From positions 1-49,875 of the IMG/VR virus record IMGVR_UViG_3300005511_000008: a DNA stretch of 49,875 bases; one strand, given 5' to 3'. Positions 38,791 to 46,602 of the stretch are shown here, in pieces. The translations under genes were made by a program, and so were the position numbers. How positions within the stretch are numbered: position 1 is the stretch's first letter; the number at the start of each line of letters is the position of its first letter. Source of the stretch: a virus. The notes beneath the pieces were generated by a model. That model searched no databases, was not told the origin of the DNA, and saw nothing but the letters and a program-made list of their open reading frames with translations.

Positions 38791-39996
38791 GTGTCCGAAG
38801 GTCACTCCGAACACGCTCCGTCGGGGGCCGACTCGTGGATGGTCTGCAAGGGCTATATCAATGCCACCCGTGGCCTCCCCGACAAGGCGACGATCTTTGC
38901 CGCCGAAGGGACCTGCGCGCACACGATCCACGAGACTTGCCTGCTGCTCGGTTGCGATCCCGATATTTTCCTCGGACGGAAGATGTCGGCCGACGGGTAC
39001 GATTTCGTTGTGGAGCCGGCATGGGTGCGAGCGCTGCAACCCGGTATCGATCGCGTCCGCGAGTTTGCCGGCAAGATGTTCGTCGAGTATCGCGTCGATA
39101 CTACTCGATGGGTTGGTCTCGATCGCAAGGGGCGGCGCCAGGGCGGAACCCTCGACACCGGCATCGTTGGTAAGAAGCTTGTCGTCATCAAAGATCTCAA
39201 GTTCGGCGCCGGGGTGCCGGTGTCGCCCGTGCGCAATCGTCAAATGATGATCTACGCCCTCGGCTTCTGGGACAACGTTGCTCGGCATCTGACTAATGCG
39301 ACGGATTTCCTGCTCATCGTCGATCAGCCGCGATGCGCTGGCGGTGGCGGAGAATGGGAATGCACTCTCGACGAGCTCCTGGCGTTTGGCGAGGAAGTCA
39401 AAGAGGCGGCCGAAGCAACCCGCGATCCTAATGCACCACGCACCGCCTCGGAGAAGGGCTGCAAGTTCTGCCCCGCCGCGAGAACCGGTTGCGACGAGTA
39501 CGATCGCTTCCAACTCGATATCGTGAGCCAGCTATTCGACGATCTGGATTCCGACGAGCCGCCGAACCTTCCAAGGAAGCTGACGCCGGAGCGTCGCAGC
39601 TACGTGGTTCACCATCGCGCCATGTTCACCAAATGGCTCGAACAACTTCATGCGGATTGCTTGACCGACGCCCTAGCCGGCGATCCCACGCCAGGTCTCA
39701 AAGCCGTCATGGGGCGTAAGGGCGATCGGCGGTGGCTCGATCCCGCGGTGGCCGAGGCGTTCCTCCTCAAGCGGCTTTCGGCTGACAAAGCTTTCATCAA
39801 AAAGTTGATATCCGCACCGCAAGCCGAGAATCTGCTTGCGACGAAGGACTGGAAGCTCGCCACCAAACTAATCACGCAGGACCCCGGCAAACCGATGTTG
39901 GTCCCTGACACCGATGAGCGGCCGGCGATCACGCCGACTGCCGATCTGTTCGACGATCTCGATGAGGTCGGCGAAACGAGCGATCTGCTCGGCTAA
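38791..39996 (+). CDS. DUF2800 protein, RecB/Cas4-like nuclease fold
   Basis: A 401-aa protein from a GTG start, 2 bp after the previous gene. Its pattern is DUF2800: N-terminal His-x-Gly-Ala-Asp-Ser-Trp, Gly-Thr-Leu-Asp-Thr-Gly-Ile-Val, then Ile-Lys-Asp-Leu-Lys-Phe-Gly-Ala-Gly with candidate Asp and Lys of a PD-(D/E)xK nuclease site, and a Cys cluster Gly-Cys-Lys-Phe-Cys-Pro-Ala-Ala-Arg-Thr-Gly-Cys as in Cas4-type iron-sulfur nucleases. In phages it is paired with DUF2815 and probably works in recombination or DNA end processing. The C-terminus reads Glu-Thr-Ser-Asp-Leu-Leu-Gly. Confidence 0.9.
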   Translation: MSEGHSEHAPSGADSWMVCKGYINATRGLPDKATIFAAEGTCAHTIHETCLLLGCDPDIFLGRKMSADGYDFVVEPAWVRALQPGIDRVREFAGKMFVEYRVDTTRWVGLDRKGRRQGGTLDTGIVGKKLVVIKDLKFGAGVPVSPVRNRQMMIYALGFWDNVARHLTNATDFLLIVDQPRCAGGGGEWECTLDELLAFGEEVKEAAEATRDPNAPRTASEKGCKFCPAARTGCDEYDRFQLDIVSQLFDDLDSDEPPNLPRKLTPERRSYVVHHRAMFTKWLEQLHADCLTDALAGDPTPGLKAVMGRKGDRRWLDPAVAEAFLLKRLSADKAFIKKLISAPQAENLLATKDWKLATKLITQDPGKPMLVPDTDERPAITPTADLFDDLDEVGETSDLLG

Positions 39997-40015
39997 ACAT
40001 GAAAGGTATGGCCCT

Positions 40016-40663
40016 ATGGCTAAAGAAAGCACCAATGTTCAAGTGCGTCTCGAAAACGTCCGTCTGTCTTTTGCCCATGTGTTTCGTGCACAGAAGCCGA
40101 AGCCGGACAAGGACGGCAATGTCGGAGCCGCGAAGTTCAACTGTTCGTTCCTGCTCGATAAAAAGAGCGCGACCGGAAAGAAGAACATCGAAAAGATGAA
40201 AGCGGCGATGGTTCAGGCGCGCGACAACAAGTGGCCGAAAAATCCCCCGAAAATCAAACCCGACAAGATGTGTATGCGGGATGGTGATCAGGAAGATTGG
40301 GACGGCTACGAAGGTATGTATTACGTCTCTGCGTCCAACTCTAAACGCCCGAAAATTCTCGATCGGGACAAGACGCCGCTGACCGAAGAAGACGGAAAAA
40401 TCTATTCCGGCTGCTACGTGAACGGCATCGTGAACGTTTGGTGTCAGGACAACGAACACGGCAAGCGCATCAATGCCTCTCTTGAAGGCATCCAGTTCGT
40501 GAAAAACGGCGAAGCGTTTGGCGCGGCTCCCCTCGACGATGACGCTTTTGACGACCTCGGCCAGGATGAGGACGACGATGAGAGCGATGGGAAAGGGAGT
40601 TCGGCCCGGCGGGGCCGGTCTCTCGACGACGATGACGGGGATGGTGACGACCTTCTCGGCTAA
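40016..40663 (+). CDS. DUF2815 ssDNA-binding-like protein
   Basis: A 215-aa protein starting at ATG 40016 (AAAGG nearby). The N-terminal ~165 residues match DUF2815, a phage family treated as OB-fold ssDNA-binding (Arg-Leu-Ser-Phe-Ala-His-Val-Phe, Met-Arg-Asp-Gly-Asp, Tyr-Ser-Gly-Cys-Tyr-Val-Asn). The last 50 residues are an extreme acidic tail with repeated Asp and Glu ending Asp-Asp-Leu-Leu-Gly. In bacterial SSB a similar acidic tail ends in hydrophobic residues that bind partner proteins. A terminator follows. Confidence 0.9.
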   Translation: MAKESTNVQVRLENVRLSFAHVFRAQKPKPDKDGNVGAAKFNCSFLLDKKSATGKKNIEKMKAAMVQARDNKWPKNPPKIKPDKMCMRDGDQEDWDGYEGMYYVSASNSKRPKILDRDKTPLTEEDGKIYSGCYVNGIVNVWCQDNEHGKRINASLEGIQFVKNGEAFGAAPLDDDAFDDLGQDEDDDESDGKGSSARRGRSLDDDDGDGDDLLG

Positions 40664-40672
40664 TCGAACCTT

Positions 40673-40705
40673 CGGGGTGTTGGGCGACCGACACCCCGCT
40701 TTTCT
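40673..40705 (+). terminator. Rho-independent terminator after DUF2815
   Basis: CGGGGTGT and ACACCCCG arms (8 bp perfect) with a 10-base loop, followed by CTTTTCT. The polymerase gene starts at 40722, so the hairpin may set the ratio of ssDNA-binding protein to polymerase. Confidence 0.8.
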
Positions 40706-40721
40706 CTGACCACGTCAGCCA

Positions 40722-42641
40722 ATGAAAACGTCGCTCGCGGACGCTGCGCTGTTCGATACCGAAGTGTATTGGAACTACTTTCTCGCAGCCTTCAAATCGG
40801 TGAAGACCGGCAAAGTGCTTCGGTTGGAGAAGTCCGACCGATGCGTCCTCGATCGCAAGAAGCTGCGCCAGGTGCTCAACGAATACTGCACCGTCGGCTT
40901 CAACTCCATTCCGTTCGATATTCCGATCGTGTCGGCCGCCCTCGCCGGCTTCAGCAACAAGGCGCTGAAGCAGATCGCCAACGAGATCATTAAGGACGAC
41001 GCCAAACCCTGGGAAATCTCGCGCACCTACGATTTTGAATTGATCGAGTGCGATCATGTCGACCTGATCGAGATCGCACCAGGGCAGAACAGCCTCAAGA
41101 TTTACAACGGCAAAATGCACGGCAGGCGCATGCAAGACCTGCCCGTGGACGAGAATGCCGTGCTGACGCACGACGAGATGGACGTCGTTTCGAACTATTG
41201 CGTCAATGACCTAGACGCCACCGGCCTGCTGATGCAGACGCTCAAGGAGCAATTGGCTCTCCGCGAACAGATGACCAAGCAGTACGGCGTGGATCTCCGC
41301 TCCAAATCGGATGCACAGATTGCCGAGGCCGTAATCAAGAAGGAGTTGAAGCGGCTGACCGGTGAAGAACCGAAGAAGCCGAAGATCGTGCCGGGCAAGC
41401 GGTACAAATACAGGGTCCCCGACTTCATCCGCTACGAGTCGCCCGAGCTCAAGGAAGTGCTCGCAAACGTCCAATCCGCCGATTTCGCCATTTCGTCGAG
41501 CGGCAAGGTCTTGATGCCCGACGTCTTGAAGAAGGCCAAGATCAGGATCGGCGGTTCGGTCTTTCGCATGGGCATCGGCGGACTGCACTCGTCGGAAAAG
41601 AGCATTGCGCACCGGGCAGACGGCTCCACCAGGATCGTCGACCGCGACGTCCGCGGCTACTACCCGCAGATCATTCTCAACCTTGGGCTCTATCCTAAGC
41701 ATCTCGGGCCGGTGTTCCTACGAGTGTTCAGGTCGTCGGTTGAGCGGCGCAACAAAGCGAAAGACCGCGTTGACGAGCTCAAGAAGCTGGTCAAGTGCGC
41801 GAACGATGAAGCGACGCTGCCGAAACAGGAATTGAAGACCAATGAGGACGTCTCCGGCAGCTTGAAGATCGTCAACAACGGCGCCTTCGGCAAGCTGGGC
41901 TCGAAATGGTCCGTTCTGTTTGCGCCCGATCTGATGATTCAGGTGACGATCGGCGGCCAACTGTCCCTGCTGATGCTGATCGAGATGGTCGAGCTCGCCG
42001 GCTTCCGCGTGATCAGCGCCAACACCGACGGCATTGTCATCGTCTGTCCGAATGCGCGCCAGGCGCGACTCGAGGCCGTTATCGCGGAATGGGAGAAGCG
42101 GACCGGATTCGAGACCGAGGAAACCGAGTATCGCGCGCTCTATTCCCGCGACGTGAACAATTACTTCGCCGTGAAGACCGATGGCTCTGTCAAGAAAAAG
42201 GGGGCATACGCGGAGCCCAAGATCGTCGCGAGCTCGTGGCCGTCCCCGCTCAACGAAGTCTGCTCCGACGCGGTGGTTTCCTTCCTAACGAAGGGGGTAC
42301 CGCTCCATCAGACGATCCACGCTTGCACGGACATTCGACGCTTCGTCACGATCCGCACCGTGAAGGGCGGCGCTGTCAAGAACGGAATGTATCTCGGCAA
42401 GGCGATCCGCTGGTACTACTCGACGGATGGCAGCGGCTCCATCAACTACAAACTGAACGGCAACAAGGTAGCGCGCACTGACGGCGCGAAGCCGCTCATG
42501 GAATTGCCCGACACCTTCCCCGAAGACGTCGATTACGATTGGTACATTCGCGAGGCAGAAAGCATCCTCGACGACATCGGCTACCGCTGTGCTCGGCCTT
42601 CGTCTTCCTCCCCCGAACTGCTGTTGGCAGCCCTTCTATGA
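40722..42641 (+). CDS. Family B DNA polymerase
   Basis: A 639-aa protein. N-terminal 3'-5' exonuclease: Asp-Thr-Glu near residue 12 and Asn-Tyr-Cys-Val-Asn-Asp-Leu-Asp-Ala-Thr near 165. Polymerase motif A: Asp-Arg-Asp-Val-Arg-Gly-Tyr-Tyr-Pro-Gln (about residue 308). Motif B: Lys-Ile-Val-Asn-Asn-Gly-Ala-Phe-Gly-Lys. Motif C: Asn-Thr-Asp-Gly (Asp about 436). It replicates the phage DNA with proofreading. The next gene overlaps the stop by 4 bp. The C-terminus (Pro-Glu-Leu-Leu-Leu-Ala-Ala-Leu-Leu) has no Gly and is not the tail motif of its neighbours. Confidence 0.95.
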   Translation: MKTSLADAALFDTEVYWNYFLAAFKSVKTGKVLRLEKSDRCVLDRKKLRQVLNEYCTVGFNSIPFDIPIVSAALAGFSNKALKQIANEIIKDDAKPWEISRTYDFELIECDHVDLIEIAPGQNSLKIYNGKMHGRRMQDLPVDENAVLTHDEMDVVSNYCVNDLDATGLLMQTLKEQLALREQMTKQYGVDLRSKSDAQIAEAVIKKELKRLTGEEPKKPKIVPGKRYKYRVPDFIRYESPELKEVLANVQSADFAISSSGKVLMPDVLKKAKIRIGGSVFRMGIGGLHSSEKSIAHRADGSTRIVDRDVRGYYPQIILNLGLYPKHLGPVFLRVFRSSVERRNKAKDRVDELKKLVKCANDEATLPKQELKTNEDVSGSLKIVNNGAFGKLGSKWSVLFAPDLMIQVTIGGQLSLLMLIEMVELAGFRVISANTDGIVIVCPNARQARLEAVIAEWEKRTGFETEETEYRALYSRDVNNYFAVKTDGSVKKKGAYAEPKIVASSWPSPLNEVCSDAVVSFLTKGVPLHQTIHACTDIRRFVTIRTVKGGAVKNGMYLGKAIRWYYSTDGSGSINYKLNGNKVARTDGAKPLMELPDTFPEDVDYDWYIREAESILDDIGYRCARPSSSSPELLLAALL

Positions 42642-42901
42642 TTGAAAGCGAAATCGAGCGCATCGTTTGCGAGCATGCCGAGGCCGTGGGCTGGCTGGTG
42701 CGGAAGTTCAAGTATATCGGCCGGCGCGCAGCCGCCGATCGCCTGCTTATCCGTAACGGTCGAGTAGTCTTCATCGAATTCAAGCAGGCGGGAAAGACGG
42801 CTCGCGAAGGTCAGGCGCGCGAGCACGCACGGCTGAAGGGGCACGGCGCCGAGGTCTACCTAATCGATAGTATCGAGGCCGGTTTTGACGTTCTCCGCTG
42901 A
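42638..42901 (+). CDS. VRR-NUC domain nuclease
   Basis: An 87-aa protein with the VRR-NUC arrangement: Glu near residue 5, Asp-Arg-Leu-Leu-Ile-Arg-Asn-Gly-Arg, Phe-Ile-Glu-Phe-Lys, and Ala-Arg-Glu-His-Ala-Arg-Leu. VRR-NUC enzymes cut structured or branched DNA. ATGA overlap with the polymerase gene and about 17 bp overlap with the helicase gene point to one translation unit. Confidence 0.9.
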   Translation: MIESEIERIVCEHAEAVGWLVRKFKYIGRRAAADRLLIRNGRVVFIEFKQAGKTAREGQAREHARLKGHGAEVYLIDSIEAGFDVLR

Positions 42902-44402
42902 CACCGACATCGCCATTCTGCTCGGGCACAATGGCGGCCCTCCCCTCATCGATATCGCCACACTGCTCGGCGACACGGTCGCGCAGGTTCGTGATCGAGA
43001 GGACCTACGTCATTATCAGAAATACCTCGCCGACACCGTTTTCGAGATGGAAGCGGTCATGCTGGCCGTCGACATGGGACTCGGCAAGACGGCCGCCACG
43101 CTCACCGCGATCCGAAAGCTTATCGACTTCTTTATCGTGAAGCGCGTTCTGATCGTTGCGCCGCTGCGCGTTGCCAACGAGACCTGGCCTGACGAGATCG
43201 CAGCATGGAAGCACACTCGGGTCCTTTCCTACGAGCTATTGACCGGAGCCGAAGCGCAACGTCGCGCACGCGCCCAAATCCCGGCCGACATCCACATTAT
43301 CAATCGAGAGAACATCCGCTGGTTGTGGGCCCTCTGGGGCGATCAATGGCCCTACGATATGGTGGTGTGGGACGAGTCGAGCCGTTTGAAAGCTTGGAAG
43401 AAGCGGACCGCGAAGAAGCACCCGAAGACCGGCAAGCGGGCCCTCACAGAATTTGGGGCGATGGCGCAGGCGCGCCCCTATGTTGATCGCTTTGTCGAGC
43501 TCACCGGCACGCCTTCGCCCAACGGCGTCAAGGATCTCGGCGGTCAGATTTACATGCTCGACGGCGGCCGGCGGCTCGGTGCAAACAAGACCGCGTTCGA
43601 GCAGCGATGGTTCGACAGCGATTATATGGGCTACAAGCTCGAACCGAAGCCGTACGCCCAGGATCAGATCATGACCCTGGTTAAAGACATCATGATCGGC
43701 ATGCGCGCGGAAGACTATATCGAGCTCCCTCCATTCGTACCCAACATCATCAAGGTCGATCTGCCCGACAAGGCGATGCGAGAATACAAGCGGTTCGAAC
43801 GAACCCTAGTCTCGGAAGCCTACGACGTTGAGGCCGTCAGCCGCGGCGTCCTCACGAACAAGCTGCTGCAATTCGCGAACGGCAGCATGTATCAAGAGGC
43901 AGAATTCGATGAGATCACCGGTCGCAAAGTTCGTCCGCCTGCAGTTCCGATTCACGACGCGAAATTGGAGCCGCTCGATCGGATCATTGAGGAAGCCGCT
44001 GGCGAGTCCGTCCTAGTAGCGTATAGCTTCCGCTTCGATCTCGACAGGATTCGGAAGGCGTTCCCGAATGCGGTGATCTTCGATGAGGAACCGAACTTCG
44101 TAAAACTGTGGAATGCAAAGAAGATCGGCATCGGGCTCGCGCACCCAGCTTCTATCGGCCATGGACTGAACATGCAGTTCGGCGGCCATATCTGCGTGTG
44201 GTACGGGATGACTTGGAGCTTAGAATTATACCAGCAGTTCAATAAGCGTCTCCCCCGCCCAGGGCAGCCTCACCCCCTAGTGACCGGTCATCATATCCTC
44301 GCCCGTGGAACCATGGACGAAAACGCCTACGCAACAATGAATTCGAAAGGCGTCACGCAAGATGCTGTTAATGAAGCTGTTCGAGTAAAGCTGCTTTCTT
44401 GA
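42885..44402 (+). CDS. SNF2-type DEAD/DEAH helicase
   Basis: A 505-aa superfamily 2 helicase. Walker A: Asp-Met-Gly-Leu-Gly-Lys-Thr (Lys about 68). DEAH-like box: Val-Val-Trp-Asp-Glu-Ser-Ser. Gly-Thr-Pro-Ser-Pro-Asn-Gly and C-terminal Gln-Phe-Asn-Lys-Arg-Leu-Pro-Arg-Pro-Gly-Gln match phage SNF2-like proteins, which often follow VRR-NUC genes. The start TTG 42885 overlaps the nuclease gene by 17 bp with GAGG upstream. It may remodel forks or recombination intermediates. It ends the rightward early operon. Confidence 0.92.
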   Translation: MTFSADTDIAILLGHNGGPPLIDIATLLGDTVAQVRDREDLRHYQKYLADTVFEMEAVMLAVDMGLGKTAATLTAIRKLIDFFIVKRVLIVAPLRVANETWPDEIAAWKHTRVLSYELLTGAEAQRRARAQIPADIHIINRENIRWLWALWGDQWPYDMVVWDESSRLKAWKKRTAKKHPKTGKRALTEFGAMAQARPYVDRFVELTGTPSPNGVKDLGGQIYMLDGGRRLGANKTAFEQRWFDSDYMGYKLEPKPYAQDQIMTLVKDIMIGMRAEDYIELPPFVPNIIKVDLPDKAMREYKRFERTLVSEAYDVEAVSRGVLTNKLLQFANGSMYQEAEFDEITGRKVRPPAVPIHDAKLEPLDRIIEEAAGESVLVAYSFRFDLDRIRKAFPNAVIFDEEPNFVKLWNAKKIGIGLAHPASIGHGLNMQFGGHICVWYGMTWSLELYQQFNKRLPRPGQPHPLVTGHHILARGTMDENAYATMNSKGVTQDAVNEAVRVKLLS

Positions 44403-44432
44403 ATTGTGTCGAGAAGACGACATAAGTCAGTA

Positions 44433-44461
44433 TTGACAGCATGTTAGCTGTTAGTTATTTT
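44433..44461 (+). promoter_or_regulatory. Repressor promoter with operator in the spacer
   Basis: TTGACA (44433-44438), 17-bp spacer, TATTTT (44456-44461). The operator at 44444-44458 covers the spacer and a second lies just downstream, so the repressor likely controls its own synthesis. Confidence 0.75.
44444..44458. promoter_or_regulatory. Operator in repressor promoter (weak copy)
   Basis: TTAGCTGTTAGTTAT, 11 of 15 matches to TCAACTGTTAGTTGA. Its half TTAGTT is kept. Probably lower affinity than the second site. Confidence 0.5.
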
Positions 44462-44462
44462 G

Positions 44463-44477
44463 TCAACTATTAGTTGG
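44463..44477. promoter_or_regulatory. Operator downstream of the repressor promoter
   Basis: TCAACTATTAGTTGG, 14 of 15 to a perfect dyad. It lies directly behind the -10 element. Confidence 0.7.
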
Positions 44478-44517
44478 ATGTTAACCCGACGCGGCAGTTA
44501 CCGCAGAGTACGGTGAA

Positions 44518-45207
44518 ATGACTGATAGTCCAAAGCGATTGAGCGACACGGCCTTTGCCAAACGCCTTGATCAAGCTTGCGATCAGCACGGCAGGGTCCC
44601 GCCCTTCAACAAAGGGCGCCAGGCTTGGCTTGCTGAAAAATTGGACGTCTCGGTTGAGACCTCCCGCAAATGGTTTTCCGGGGAGGCGCGACCTCGACCG
44701 GAAAAAATGGCAAAGCTCGCGGAAGTGCTCCGGGCCGACGAAAGCTGGTTGTCACTCGGCTTCGTCCCAGATAAGGGGCCGGTCGAGAAGTCCCAGCGCA
44801 ACGCCGCTGCCCCGGGTGCTGTGAACCTCGTAGCGGGCCTGATCCAGTTGGCCGGAGGTGCGCCGGCATTCTTCAAGGAGGACGATCCACGGGCCGCTTA
44901 TGCCGACCTCCTGGCGATCATCCGGGGATCTCACCACGAGATATCCGTGCCCCTCGGTCACGTCGACGACAATAAGGTTCGGTTTACCGTGCCGGCCGGT
45001 CACGAGAATGCCTTTGTGGTAGGCGTGGTGATGACGGGCCCGCTCAGCTTCGATCTGCTGGGAATGCCTTCGAACCTGATCGTCAAGCACGGGCGGAAGC
45101 GAGGCGGCTATATCGACCTACAGATCGACAAGGCTCGAACCAAGTATTGGAGTGAGGGTGACGAGTGGCCGCGGATTGAGAGCTTCGAAAAGGCCTTGAT
45201 CCAGTAA
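44518..45207 (+). CDS. HTH repressor, probably lysogeny repressor
   Basis: A 229-aa protein. The N-terminal ~75 residues form a helix-turn-helix unit (Gln-Ala-Trp-Leu-Ala-Glu-Lys-Leu-Asp-Val-Ser-Val-Glu-Thr-Ser-Arg-Lys-Trp, recognition helix near 45-55), like XRE/CI-type domains. The C-terminal half has no Ser-Lys LexA/S24 protease signature that I can see, so RecA-driven self-cleavage is not suggested. Two copies of the window-wide operator lie at its promoter, so this gene is the natural candidate for the protein that binds them. Confidence 0.82.
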   Translation: MTDSPKRLSDTAFAKRLDQACDQHGRVPPFNKGRQAWLAEKLDVSVETSRKWFSGEARPRPEKMAKLAEVLRADESWLSLGFVPDKGPVEKSQRNAAAPGAVNLVAGLIQLAGGAPAFFKEDDPRAAYADLLAIIRGSHHEISVPLGHVDDNKVRFTVPAGHENAFVVGVVMTGPLSFDLLGMPSNLIVKHGRKRGGYIDLQIDKARTKYWSEGDEWPRIESFEKALIQ

Positions 45208-45314
45208 CTTGTTCCGGATATGTTCTCTTTGACTGAGAGAGAAGTGAGATAAGTCAAGGAATTCCGTCCTGAAGAACGAAACAGGGCCGTCCTTACCCGG
45301 TTGTCGGGAACAAT

Positions 45315-45542
45315 ATGAAATTCGACCCTGACAACGACCCGAACGACGCCTACGAAGTCAAACGCGTCCCCGCGGAAATGGGAGGTCCCCCGCCCGACTG
45401 GTGGATGGTGACCAGCCATGGGATTCCGGTTTACTTCTTCTCACCGAACCGGGAAGCTGAGGCTCATCGCTACGCGACCGACCCTGAATATCGGCGCAGT
45501 CGTATCGTCGTGAAGCTCCACGATCGGGAACGACCCGTCTAG
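45315..45542 (+). CDS. Small protein, unknown
   Basis: A 75-aa protein with Pro-Asp-Asn-Asp-Pro-Asn-Asp, Pro-Pro-Pro-Asp-Trp-Trp-Met-Val-Thr and Arg-Tyr-Ala-Thr-Asp-Pro-Glu-Tyr-Arg. It starts the stretch that looks chromosomal. No family recognised; the prophage border could be just before or after it. Confidence 0.6.
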   Translation: MKFDPDNDPNDAYEVKRVPAEMGGPPPDWWMVTSHGIPVYFFSPNREAEAHRYATDPEYRRSRIVVKLHDRERPV

Positions 45543-45575
45543 CAGATGGAAGCCTCGCAAAAAGCCCAGAGACAT

Positions 45576-45941
45576 ATGATCAAGCTAGCAGCGGTAGTTG
45601 GTACCCTCTTTGCGCTTCTATCGCCCGTCCACGCTGAGTCATGGTCCTGCACCTATGCAGGATTTGGCACAGGAGGGGATGTAACAGTCGCCTTTGCCAT
45701 CAAAGGAAACAAGATTGAATCCGGCAGGTTCGGAGTGCCTGTCTACGACATCCTAGAAAACAATGAACACGCATTGATTGGGGTTGATCACTACTCCAAG
45801 TTTGACACGGTGAAGGGCACAGTTCGCGTCTATGCCGCTACTGTCATTATTGAGAAGCAGTTCGGCCGCTTCATGTATTCCATTACCGAGATCGGTTCGC
45901 AGCCGGGTCAGCGAACAGGGCAATGCAGCAAGAACTTATGA
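45576..45941 (+). CDS. Small secreted protein
   Basis: A 121-aa protein from ATG 45576, a start that gives a normal signal peptide (Leu-Phe-Ala-Leu-Leu-Ser-Pro-Val-His-Ala). The mature part is beta-rich with two Cys (Trp-Ser-Cys-Thr-Tyr and Gln-Cys-Ser). A start at 45546 adds ten polar residues. No known family; probably host. Confidence 0.65.
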   Translation: MIKLAAVVGTLFALLSPVHAESWSCTYAGFGTGGDVTVAFAIKGNKIESGRFGVPVYDILENNEHALIGVDHYSKFDTVKGTVRVYAATVIIEKQFGRFMYSITEIGSQPGQRTGQCSKNL

Positions 45942-45956
45942 ACCTGGCCGAACGCG

Positions 45957-46562
45957 TCACAAGAAGCTTTCCTTGACTCGCGTCATTGCCGGATGCTCGG
46001 GGTTTTTTACCTTGATCCAGTCGCGCGAGGTGCCGCTGCGGTAACGGCTGTCGCTGCGTTTCGAGACCATGCCCTCCAGGCCCATCAGGCAGGCGTGCCG
46101 AAACAGGTCAGGCCCGATCTCGCCCTGTTCGAAGTCACTCAGGAAGATGCCGTCCACGCGCCGCGCCAGTAGCCGGGAAAGGCTGGACTTTCGCATGCTG
46201 AGCGGCAGGGACCGGATGTCCTGGCCGTCGCTGACAAGCATGTCGAACGCGTAGAATTGGACCTCATCGTCATGCTTCCTGCTATGCAGGCCATCGAAGT
46301 CAGACCGGCCATCCACGCCGAGCAGCACCGCCTCTCCGTCGATTACAAAAGAGCTATGGCGGTTTCGCAGCGCAGCCTCGACGATGAGCGGATAACGGTG
46401 GCTCCAATCGTACCCGTTGCGGGTGAATAGGCGGACTCGCCTGCCTTCACGTTGAATAATTAGCCGATAGCCGTCATGCTTGATTTCGTGAAACCACTCC
46501 GGCCGATCAGGGACCTTCGTCCCGCGCGTCGGAATGCAGGGATCAAACACGGACTTGGGCAT
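45957..46562 (-). CDS. One-domain ATP-dependent DNA ligase
   Basis: A 201-aa protein with the adenylation-domain motifs: Glu-Ile-Lys-His-Asp-Gly-Tyr-Arg (the active Lys), Asp-Gly-Glu-Ala-Val-Leu-Leu, Phe-Tyr-Ala-Phe-Asp-Met-Leu, Glu-Gly-Met-Val-Ser-Lys-Arg and Trp-Ile-Lys-Val-Lys-Asn. It lacks the OB-fold domain of typical ligases; LigD-family enzymes carry it. Such short versions occur in rhizobia; whether they seal nicks alone is not something I can say from sequence. Confidence 0.88.
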   Translation of the reverse strand: MPKSVFDPCIPTRGTKVPDRPEWFHEIKHDGYRLIIQREGRRVRLFTRNGYDWSHRYPLIVEAALRNRHSSFVIDGEAVLLGVDGRSDFDGLHSRKHDDEVQFYAFDMLVSDGQDIRSLPLSMRKSSLSRLLARRVDGIFLSDFEQGEIGPDLFRHACLMGLEGMVSKRSDSRYRSGTSRDWIKVKNPEHPAMTRVKESFL

Positions 46563-46602
46563 GCGGGAAAAATAGGCATTAGCCCGCCAAATGCGAGTCC
46601 GT

